A stretch of DNA of 64,000 bases from Cognatiyoonia koreensis (GTDB taxonomy: Bacteria > Pseudomonadota > Alphaproteobacteria > Rhodobacterales > Rhodobacteraceae): contig NZ_FOIZ01000002.1 in the NCBI RefSeq assembly GCF_900109295.1, forward strand, positions 620,001 through 684,000, given 5' to 3'. Positions 18,622 through 26,900 of the stretch are shown here, piece by piece. The notes under the pieces were generated by a model, which did no database searches, had not been told where the DNA came from, and saw only the letters and a list, made by a program, of their open reading frames with translations. Each line of letters begins with the position of its first letter. The stretch's first letter is position 1. The position numbers and the translations under genes are program-made.

Positions 18622-19428
18622 ATGAATGCACCGACACTCACTGACCGCGCTGCCTTGCTGCGCAACCGCCAACGCGCCACATCCAACGCGCTGTTCTTGC
18701 ACGACCAGATTGCGGATGAGCTTCATGAAAGACTGGACGAGGTTAACAAATCGTTTCCATCAGTAGCGGTCGTCACGGGATTTCCTGATCATTGGAGTCA
18801 GTATTTCCCACATGCAACGACCGTTGCTGACGAAGAAACTCTCGAACTTGCCCCGGGCAGCTATGATCTTGTGTTGCATGTTATGGCGCTACACTGGGCA
18901 AACGATCCTGTAGGGCAACTGGTGCAGTGCCGCCGCGCGCTGAAACCGGATGGGCTGTTGATATGCAGCTTTCTTGGCGGCCAAACGCTGCACGAACTGC
19001 GCTCGGCACTCGGGCAGGCAGAAGCGAATATTACGGGTGGGCTATCGCCTCGAGTCGCGCCGATGGGTGAAATCCGAGATCTTGGTGCATTGCTGCAACG
19101 AGCTGGATTCGCACTGCCTGTTGCAGATGCCACACCTTTGTCGGCGTCTTATGAAACCGCATATCATCTGATGCACGATCTTCGTGCGATGGGCGAGGCC
19201 AACGCCCTAGAATCGCGATTGCGCCATCCGACAAAACGAAAGGTCATCGCCGAGGCTGCCCGGATTTACGCTGATACTTTTGCAGACGGCGACCTAGTTA
19301 AGGCGACCTTTGAAATTATTACGCTGACAGGCTGGGCTCCTGCAGAAAACCAGCCAAAGCCGCTTCGCCCCGGCAGTGCAACGACACGTTTGGCCGACGT
19401 ACTGAATACCAAAGAAACCAAGTTATAA
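18622..19428 (+). CDS. SAM-dependent methyltransferase-fold protein (BioC/NDUFAF5-like)
   Basis: A class I methyltransferase-fold protein, 268 residues from ATG 18622 (18613 is an alternative). It has LTDRAALLRNRQRA at the start, YDLVLHVMALHWANDPVGQL and LKPDGLLICSFLGGQTLHEL, as in BioC-like proteins and in mitochondrial NDUFAF5. Motif I is degenerate (VAVVTGFPDHW in place of the usual Gly-rich loop), a feature I also associate with the NDUFAF5 branch, whose human member is reported to hydroxylate an arginine of complex I. The exact reaction here is unknown. It precedes ferrochelatase on the same strand by about 70 bases. Confidence 0.85.
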   Translation: MNAPTLTDRAALLRNRQRATSNALFLHDQIADELHERLDEVNKSFPSVAVVTGFPDHWSQYFPHATTVADEETLELAPGSYDLVLHVMALHWANDPVGQLVQCRRALKPDGLLICSFLGGQTLHELRSALGQAEANITGGLSPRVAPMGEIRDLGALLQRAGFALPVADATPLSASYETAYHLMHDLRAMGEANALESRLRHPTKRKVIAEAARIYADTFADGDLVKATFEIITLTGWAPAENQPKPLRPGSATTRLADVLNTKETKL

Positions 19429-19501
19429 GTGGTCTGCCAATTGACCTCGCCCGTATTCCTTTTATCTGACCTATTTTCCGGGTTACTGTGAGGTGATGAA
19501 C

Positions 19502-20584
19502 ATGTTTGATGCACAAAAAGCTGATACGCCACGCGAAGCCGTGTGCCCGATCCATGCACCTGCCGACCACCCAAAGGTGAAACCTGCGAAAGTGGGCATC
19601 TTGTTGGCCAACCTCGGCACGCCTGATGCGACCGACTATTGGTCAATGCGCCGTTACCTGAACGAATTTTTGTCAGACAAACGCGTTATCGACTATTCCG
19701 CGTGGCTTTGGCAGCCACTGCTGCAACTTGTGATCCTGACAAAGCGACCATTCTCATCGGGCGCCGCATATAAATCGATTTGGAACGAGGCGGACAACGA
19801 AAGTCCGCTGATGACCATCACCAAAAAGCAGACGGCAGCCATCAAGGCGGAAATGCAGGCGCGCTACGGCGACGATGTGCACGTCGATTTTTGTATGCGT
19901 TACGGCAACCCGTCGACAAAATCCAAGGTCCGGGAAATGACTGAAGCCGGCTGCCAGAAGATCCTGTTTTTCCCGCTGTATCCACACTACGCTGGAGCGA
20001 CGTCAGCGACAGCGAATGACCAATTCTTCCGCGCTTTGATGGCAGAAAAGTGGCAACCTATCGCCCGTATTGTTGAACCCTATTTCGAAGACCCAGCCTA
20101 CATAGACGCGTTGGCACAGAGCATCGAAAACGCCTATGCCACTGCGGAAACAAAGCCCGAAATGCTGATCTGTTCTTATCATGGCGTTCCAGAGCGGTAC
20201 TTGCGCGAAGGTGATCCCTACCACTGCCAGTGCCAGAAAACGACGCGACTACTCAAGGAACGGCTTGGGTGGGACGATACGCAGATAAAAACGACGTTCC
20301 AATCACGGTTTGGCCCCGAAGAGTGGTTGAAACCCTACACTGTGAAAGAAGTTGCCCGGCTAGCAGAAGAAGACGGTATCAAAAACATCGCCGTCTGCGC
20401 CCCAGCCTTCTCAGCCGATTGCATCGAGACGCTTGAAGAAATTAACGAAGAGATCAAAGAATCCTTCGAAGAAGCCGGTGGCGAGCACTTTACCTACATC
20501 CCATGTTTGAATGATGACGCTGCACATATTCACGCACTGTGCGGGGTGATTGACCAAAACCTGCTTGGGTGGGTGAACCGCTAG
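19502..20584 (+). CDS. hemH: ferrochelatase
   Basis: HemH inserts ferrous iron into protoporphyrin IX, the last step of heme synthesis. Family motifs are VGILLANLGTPDATDYWSMR at the N-terminus, the metal-site region SYHGVPERYLREGDPYHCQC with its conserved His, and FSADCIETLEEI near the C-terminus with the conserved Glu. The gene can start at GTG 19493, ATG 19496 or ATG 19502; the GAGG site at 19490-19493 is spaced best (8 bases) for 19502, giving 360 residues. Heme supply fits with the cbb3 oxidase and hemN elsewhere in the window. Confidence 0.95.
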   Translation: MFDAQKADTPREAVCPIHAPADHPKVKPAKVGILLANLGTPDATDYWSMRRYLNEFLSDKRVIDYSAWLWQPLLQLVILTKRPFSSGAAYKSIWNEADNESPLMTITKKQTAAIKAEMQARYGDDVHVDFCMRYGNPSTKSKVREMTEAGCQKILFFPLYPHYAGATSATANDQFFRALMAEKWQPIARIVEPYFEDPAYIDALAQSIENAYATAETKPEMLICSYHGVPERYLREGDPYHCQCQKTTRLLKERLGWDDTQIKTTFQSRFGPEEWLKPYTVKEVARLAEEDGIKNIAVCAPAFSADCIETLEEINEEIKESFEEAGGEHFTYIPCLNDDAAHIHALCGVIDQNLLGWVNR

Positions 20585-20593
20585 GCGAAGCAC

Positions 20594-20779
20594 TTAGCCC
20601 GTCTTTGTCGCTGAAATCTGGTTTGGCATCGGGGCCGCACCGGGAAGTACTGGTGTTCCGCTTGCTGCCTTGATCCGATCAATTAAATCAAGCAGCACGG
20701 CTGGGTCAGCGCGCGACCGGCATGACATCGCACCGAACTCGCAACGAGCGGAAGAATTTGGGATAGGCGGACGGGACAT
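20594..20779 (-). CDS. small protein of 61 residues, unknown function
   Basis: I do not recognise this protein. It has a Pro/Ser/Arg-rich start with two Cys (RCEFGAMSCRSR), a short amphipathic helix candidate (DPAVLLDLIDRIKAAS) and no membrane segment. A perfect AAGGAG ribosome site 8 bases before the ATG argues that it is really translated. It ends 10 bases from the convergent hemH stop. Its start faces a perfect Crp-type palindrome (20829-20846) whose centre is 58 bases upstream of the ATG. Confidence 0.6.
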   Translation of the reverse strand: MSRPPIPNSSARCEFGAMSCRSRADPAVLLDLIDRIKAASGTPVLPGAAPMPNQISATKTG

Positions 20780-20828
20780 GTTCTTTTCTCCTTGTTGCGT
20801 CCGTTATTTCCTGAATTCGGTGTGTGCG

Positions 20829-20846
20829 ATGTGATGAGCGTCACAT
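20829..20846. promoter_or_regulatory. perfect Crp-type binding site (ATGTGA-N6-TCACAT)
   Basis: The sequence ATGTGATGAGCGTCACAT matches the Crp consensus half-sites TGTGA/TCACA with a 6-base spacer on both sides, extended by one more symmetric pair. It lies between the divergent 61-residue ORF (minus strand) and the unknown gene starting at 20983 or 21097 (plus strand). A Crp-family gene whose recognition helix keeps the RExxxR pattern lies 0.9 kb away. Apart from this site and the small ORF, the stretch 20780-21096 shows only the possible N-terminal extension of the next gene. Confidence 0.6.
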
Positions 20847-21096
20847 TCTTCCAAGCTTTTTTCTGCGATGTCTTATGGAGTGTCGCATCCGAAACGACAC
20901 CGCACCGCGTCCCGCAAAGGGGACTATTCCAAAGCTCTTTGCCCCAGCTTGTGTGACAGCATCGAAAGAGGAGGGCCCCGGTTTGACTAGCAAAACGCCA
21001 CCTGATCTGCGGATCATAGACAGTGATCAACCTCCTCATTCTGTAAGCAAGTCATCGAAGAAACCTCGGCTGAGAATCAAGGAAGGGGGCAAAGAT

Positions 21097-21759
21097 ATGA
21101 CGCAGGTGGTTGAAGCGATGTCCGGCCAAAATGATCCGCCAGACGGTGTCAAAGTAGCGTTCCAAACCGTCGAAGCGTCATTGCGCGCAGAAAACTGGTT
21201 CTTTGAAACTGTGCGCGCCGAACTGGAGAAGACTGCCCCACTTTGCGAGTTTCCCACGATCATGGGTAGCAACGGGCATGATTATCTACTGCATTTTACT
21301 CAATTTCTGTTCTTTCTAAAAGCCTTGGATTGCACAGACGCAGACGCGATTGCGCACTATATCGAAACCCATAACGCACGCATCGAAAGCTTGCTGAAGG
21401 ACCCAAATTTCGCGAAGTCCAAGAACGAATTCAGAAAGGCGATCTTTCGGCCCGAACGCAAGGCCAAGGTGCTGGACACGGTCCGAACGCTTAGCGCGCC
21501 CGTTTTCGCAATCTACGAATTCGCACATCTTCTGATTGATGAAATGTCGCCGAAAACGACAGAAAAACTGATTGAAGATCTGCGCTTTGGTGGATTGTTG
21601 TCACGTAGAACGGATAACCGGATGTCGGCCGATCAAAAAAGAATACTCATTTCATCGACAGGGTTCTTAGAGAATACATACAGCATGTCATTGCTGATGC
21701 AGCGCAGGATGGTCGCGCTCACATTAAGCGAAGATGAATTCCGTAGGGCGAAGGCCTAG
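21097..21759 (+). CDS. hypothetical protein, unknown function
   Basis: I do not recognise this protein. From ATG 21097 it has 220 residues, is soluble and mostly helical, with a conserved-looking core (AENWFFETVRAEL, FLFFLKALDC) and no known motif. An alternative TTG start at 20983 has a stronger AGAGGAGGG ribosome site and would add 38 residues rich in Pro, Ser and Lys; the frame is open well before that. It converges with the Crp-like gene, the two stop codons sharing the bases CTAG at 21756-21759. The Crp-type palindrome upstream suggests cyclic-nucleotide-linked control. Confidence 0.75.
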   Translation: MTQVVEAMSGQNDPPDGVKVAFQTVEASLRAENWFFETVRAELEKTAPLCEFPTIMGSNGHDYLLHFTQFLFFLKALDCTDADAIAHYIETHNARIESLLKDPNFAKSKNEFRKAIFRPERKAKVLDTVRTLSAPVFAIYEFAHLLIDEMSPKTTEKLIEDLRFGGLLSRRTDNRMSADQKRILISSTGFLENTYSMSLLMQRRMVALTLSEDEFRRAKA

Positions 21760-22448
21760 ATATCAGCCAGTGCTGCCAGTCGTCCACGATCAAGCAGGAA
21801 AAGCTGCCGGCGTTCGACAATGACAATTCCTTCATCTGCCCATGCCTTGATGTGTCTGTTAACGTTTTCCCGTGCCAGCCCACTGAATTCACCAATTTCG
21901 GCCTGTGAAAACCGTTCCGACAAACGCAAACGGCCATTATCGCGCTCACCCCACTTATCAAAAAGCCTCAGTAGAGCGCGGGCAAGTCGGGTACTGCCTT
22001 CCGGTGCGGACTGGGTGGTGAACATGTCGGATGCATTGCGCACCTTGCGGCACAGTTCGGTTATGATGGCCTGCGCCACATCCGAGCGCTCTGCAACGAA
22101 AGCGAGGATATTTTGCCGCGACACAACCAGGCCCTCTACGGCACTTGCGGCAACCGTATCGGCACTGCGTGTTCCACCATCAAGTGCAGCGATTTCTCCC
22201 AAGACCTCGCCTGGTCCCATATGGGCCAAAACAGACTTCCGACCAGATAAAGAGGTGACCGAGACTTCGACACGCCCCTTTTCAATCAGCATGACCATAT
22301 CGCCTGGCTCACCTTCGGCAAATAACATCTCGCCTGCGGCAAAACTTCGTCGCTTGGCATCGGCAAAAAGATCGCGGCTATCCGCAGGATCCATTGCAGA
22401 CAACAGGATAGAACGACTTGGAGGCAAAGAAATGTCAAAACCGGGCAT
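21756..22448 (-). CDS. Crp/Fnr-family transcriptional regulator with likely cyclic-nucleotide site
   Basis: A 230-residue regulator. The N-terminal cyclic-nucleotide-binding domain keeps the phosphate-binding cassette PGEVLGEIAALDGGTRSADT, with Gly84-Glu85 and Arg94-Ser95-Ala96 at the positions that bind ribose and phosphate in Crp. No Fe-S cysteine set is present, so it is not an oxygen-sensing FNR. The C-terminal winged helix has SQAEIGEFSGLARENVNRHI, in which Arg193-Glu194-Arg198 match the RExxxR residues with which Crp reads TGTGA. It is divergent from the metallophosphoesterase operon (98 bases) and near a perfect Crp-type site at 20829-20846. Confidence 0.92.
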   Translation of the reverse strand: MPGFDISLPPSRSILLSAMDPADSRDLFADAKRRSFAAGEMLFAEGEPGDMVMLIEKGRVEVSVTSLSGRKSVLAHMGPGEVLGEIAALDGGTRSADTVAASAVEGLVVSRQNILAFVAERSDVAQAIITELCRKVRNASDMFTTQSAPEGSTRLARALLRLFDKWGERDNGRLRLSERFSQAEIGEFSGLARENVNRHIKAWADEGIVIVERRQLFLLDRGRLAALADI

Positions 22449-22546
22449 ATCTTCATAGGGGCCGGATGCGCACAGGGGGTCAACCTGTCTTTCTGACTTG
22501 TTGACAGAGTGGAAGATCAGCCTCCAGAATTGATGCGGGGGGAGCC

Positions 22547-23947
22547 ATGCTGAAATATATCTGCATTTCGGACTTGCACTGCGGTGCGCCCACCAGCCTC
22601 CTGATGCCGCCGCCCAGCCGTTTCAGTGCAGATCCAGAACCTGTCGCCACAACTTTCGCTGAGGCACTTGGGAGATTCCTGAGTGTGGCTGACGCAAGCC
22701 CCCAACTGATCCTGCTTGGAGATATTCTTGACCTGCAGTTTTCGAACCGATCACATGCATATCAAAACGCAGTTTCGTTCCTGAAGCCTATTGCAGACAC
22801 AGGACGGATCGCACGCGAAGTCATCGCTACAGCGGGAAATCATGATCATGCTCTCTGGACAGATGCACGCCTGTCGTTAGAGGCCGATACCTTTTCCCGC
22901 CAGCCGGACACGCCGGAGTACCGCGGCGCGACCAACGCGTTCTGCCCTACTTACAGTGCTGATAGCCGTTTGCTGACGTCATTAATTAAGCAATCCGGCT
23001 TCAAGGGCGTCGATCTGCGGTATCCAAATATTGGATTCGCCAACAAAGAGCGGGCCGTTGTTTTACATCATGGACATTTTATCGAGGAAGAATACCGCCT
23101 TGTGACTCGTATCAAGGAAAAGCTGATTGGCGATCATGCGTCTTTGCCCACTGTTGAACAAATCGCCGTCGAAAACGCCGGCTGGATCGATTTCTTCTGG
23201 TCTACGACGGGTGACTCCGGTGTCGGAATTGAGTCCAGCAGCCTCTACCAAAATGTCCTGACCAGCACTGGTTTCCGCCGGCTCGCAGGGAAGCTCGCCG
23301 ACGAAATTCGTGACACGCTGCGGGACAAGCTACCCTTTGCGGGCAATATCAACGTGCAAGAAATCATCCGGTCGTTCGCAATGGCCGGTCTTGATCTTGG
23401 CCTTGGGCGGTTCCGCGATACGGAAAGGTACTCCGAAGTTACCGCACTTACGACCAAAGGGTATGAGGGCGTGGCATGGTATCTGAATGGTCCTGTGAAG
23501 AACCAGATTCAATCTGAGTTGAAAGCGGTTTTTGCAGAAACGACCTTTGTTTGCGGCCATACGCACAAGCCATTTGCTGAACGGATCGTCGCATCCGGCT
23601 TTGCGAAACCCGTAAAGACATACAACACCGGTGGTTGGACCCTGAACGGACCGAGGCTGGACAGTGCAGAGGGTGCTTCGATGATACTCATTGATAATAA
23701 GTTGAACGTTGCATCTGTGAATCTGTTTTCGACACCAAAAGGTGGCATTGTTCCGGCGGCCCGTGTCCAGATGTTGTCCGACGGGCCCGACGCCACCGCA
23801 TTTCGGGATCAAATCGCAGGATGGCTGGCTCAAAGTGAAACAGAGTGGACAAGGTTGGCCGAAGTAGCTTGCAAAGCGTATTTCGAACGTCAGGAATACC
23901 TGCTTGATCTTACAGCAGATCATATTGACCGGCAGGCTGCTAAATGA
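22547..23947 (+). CDS. metallophosphoesterase (calcineurin-like)
   Basis: A 466-residue phosphoesterase with all metal-site motifs: SDLHCG (Asp9, His11), GDILDL (Asp59, Asp62), AGNHDH (Asn98, His99, Asp100), HHGH near residue 173 and GHTHKP (His338, His340). There is no signal peptide, so it acts in the cytoplasm. It is longer than simple cyclic nucleotide phosphodiesterases (about 270 residues) because of an insert between residues 180 and 330. It is first in a three-gene set and overlaps the next gene by 4 bases (ATGA). The substrate is unknown; a cyclic nucleotide or a phosphorylated lipid are options suggested by the neighbours. Confidence 0.9.
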   Translation: MLKYICISDLHCGAPTSLLMPPPSRFSADPEPVATTFAEALGRFLSVADASPQLILLGDILDLQFSNRSHAYQNAVSFLKPIADTGRIAREVIATAGNHDHALWTDARLSLEADTFSRQPDTPEYRGATNAFCPTYSADSRLLTSLIKQSGFKGVDLRYPNIGFANKERAVVLHHGHFIEEEYRLVTRIKEKLIGDHASLPTVEQIAVENAGWIDFFWSTTGDSGVGIESSSLYQNVLTSTGFRRLAGKLADEIRDTLRDKLPFAGNINVQEIIRSFAMAGLDLGLGRFRDTERYSEVTALTTKGYEGVAWYLNGPVKNQIQSELKAVFAETTFVCGHTHKPFAERIVASGFAKPVKTYNTGGWTLNGPRLDSAEGASMILIDNKLNVASVNLFSTPKGGIVPAARVQMLSDGPDATAFRDQIAGWLAQSETEWTRLAEVACKAYFERQEYLLDLTADHIDRQAAK

Positions 23948-26900
23948 AGGCAGCTTTTCCGAAGATATCCAAGCCATTCGCCGAAGCAGAGACAAAAAAC
24001 CAGATCATCGTCATCGGGTCCGGCTATGGCGGTAGTGTTGCCGCTTCACGTTTGGCGCGGGCTGGCCAAAGCGTCACGGTTTTGGAGCGGGGTCGCGAGA
24101 TAAGGCCCGGCGAATACCCCAACGACTTACCATCGGCCAATGATGAAATACAGGTCACGCTGTCAAAGACCGGGAAGACCATCGGGAAAACTGATGGTCT
24201 GTATGATTTTCGGATTGGCGATGACATGAACGTTTTTGTCGGCTGCGGTCTAGGTGGAACGTCGTTGATCAATGCGAACGTCGCAATCGAGCCGGACCGG
24301 CGCATTTTCAGCCAATGGCCGGATCCTTACAAAAGCGACCCAAAGATTCTTGACCCCTACTTTGACCGGGCGCGTGCGATGTTGGGATCAAACCCGCTTC
24401 CTTCTGATCAGAACCCACCGAAACTGCGCGCATTTTCACACGTTGCCAAAGGACTTGGTGTCTCGTTGGAACGACCCGACTTGAACGTTACTTTTACCGA
24501 CGGGCTGAACGCGGCCGGAATCCACCAATTCGCTTGCAACCACTGCGGCGATTGCGTGTCCGGTTGCAACTATGGTGCAAAAAACACTGTCCTGATGAAT
24601 TATTTGCCTGATGCGGTGGCGCATGGAGCCAGCCTATTTACGGGTGCTGAGGTCACGCATCTGATCCAAGGCGATGGGATTTGGCAGGTGCACACGACAT
24701 CAAGGAAAACACCATTGACCGCTGATATTGTCATCCTCGCGGCAGGCTCCCTTGGAAGTACCGAAATCCTGCTACGATCTGATACGCTGGCACTAAGCAA
24801 TCGCCTGGGGCAGCGGTTTTCCGGCAACGGTGACGTCTGGGCCTTTGGTTACAACGCGAATATCAAAGATGCGGACCAAATCAATGCAGTGGAGAACCGT
24901 TCCAATGTTTATGGCGTTGGCGCGGGCCCACACCATCCGGACGAAGGTGAAGCCTACGCGCCCGGTCCCTGCATCACTGGCATGATCCGGTTGCAAGGCG
25001 ATACTCTGTCAGAGGATATGCTGATAGAAGAAGGCGTGATGCCAGGGGCCTTGGCGGCAGGATATGCTGCGGCATTCCCTGTGATTGACGCGCTAATGGG
25101 CGACCCATTCAGGTTTGGCGATGCGGCCCAGCGCTTGCAAGACATGGCCGATGTTGCAAATGCAAAATCGCTTGCCGACTCCGCCTATGACGGCCCTGTC
25201 GCTCGAACGCTTCCATTTCTCGTTATGAGCCACGATAGCTCTGCCGGCGTCTTGGAAATGAAAGCGGACCGGATCAGTGTGAGGTGGAAAAACGCCGGAT
25301 TAGACCCTGCGATTGTTGCCGATGGTGCCGCAATCAGTCGCGCCAGTGATGCCATCAAGGCCGAATACCTGCCAATGCCCTTTTGGCAGGACGCTTTTGG
25401 AAACCGCTTGATTACGGTTCATCCAATTGGTGGCTGCGCAATGGGGAAGGACCACAAATCCGGTGTCGTGAATTCAGATTGTCAGGTGTTTCGACATGAT
25501 GGCGGGCTCTACGAAGGGTTGTTCGTATGTGACGGTGCCTCGTTGCCCGGCGGTGTCGGCGTAAATCCACATCTGACGATTACAGCTGTTGCCGAACGGG
25601 CGATGGACGAGCTGGTGAAAGCGCAGGGTTGGCAGACGGATACAACACCTGCAAAGCCGCTTAACCAATCTGTCCCATCAAAGCCGGCCAAGTTGGGGCT
25701 ATCCGATCTAGAAAAACTTCATCAGGCACTTTCTGAACTGGTCCATGCGATCACCGAAGGCGATCTGCCTTTGTCGAAAAGCAAAATTAGCAATGTCTGG
25801 TTAATGCTGAGCATTGCTTACGCGAAGCTAGTCCCGGTTGATCTGAAGAAAAGATATCCGATAGCGAGCCAAGAAACACTTTTTGAAGTGTTAAAATCAG
25901 ACACCGACTATACGGCAATCGTACTTCCAATTGCTGAACAAATGCTCGATCTTCTCATCGCGTCGAAACCAACCGGGTTGAGAGAGAGACTTAAAAACCT
26001 AGAGACGCTGACAGGTGATTTTTCACCGGGCGGCGGATTTGATGAAATCATGCGCGGGCGCATTTCATCTCTCGGACTGACAGACAATCCGGCTTCACGC
26101 GATCCTTTCCGGGTCGCGGCGAAAGCGGGCGCAAACTGCACGTTCACGGCCAAAATCAGGACGGAAAAAATACGTCGCGCGACGACGCCACCAGACGGCT
26201 TTCTTTCAATCGAATCTGGCACATTTCATTCGGAAGCAATCGGCGGTTCCTTTTTCATCAAGGACGGCAAGTTCCGCTTTATGATGCCTGATCCGGAAGT
26301 CGTCGAAAAATGGGAAATGACCTATGCTGGCAATCTTATGTCGGCGGGAAGCAAAGACGAACAACTACGATTTGAATGCTTCAAAACAATTCAACGCCGT
26401 GAAGGTTCACATTGGTGGCGTGATCTGACGGAATGCCGGGTGAAGGTGTTTAAAGACAACGTGGAGATAGCACGCGGATTATTGGAACTTGAGCTGCAAG
26501 ATCTGATTGAACAGGCCGTAAATTTGGATATTTCCTATACGACCAAGGCACTGATGCAGGGTTTCATAGACGCGTACGAGGTGATTAAGGGCGCTGGCCT
26601 TGATGCTCCAAGCACACTGCCAGATGTGTTCGACAACCCAGCTTTGCGGGCAAATCTTGTGTTAGGGGTCGCGCATGTTCTGAACGAAAACGGCCAACAA
26701 GCTGAGAAGGCGCTGACCGACTTCTACAAAGCGCAGGTGCTCGGAAAGTTTGGGGAGTTCGCGTTGCGGACCTACGGCGGTGTGTTCAGCTACGCATCGA
26801 ACTTTCAAGAACGGGACAGAAATGAAAGTCTTGTTAAAGACCCGTATTTGAATGCCGCGACCTACCAATTCGAGTCTGAACCGGGCGTATGGCTTCAGCT

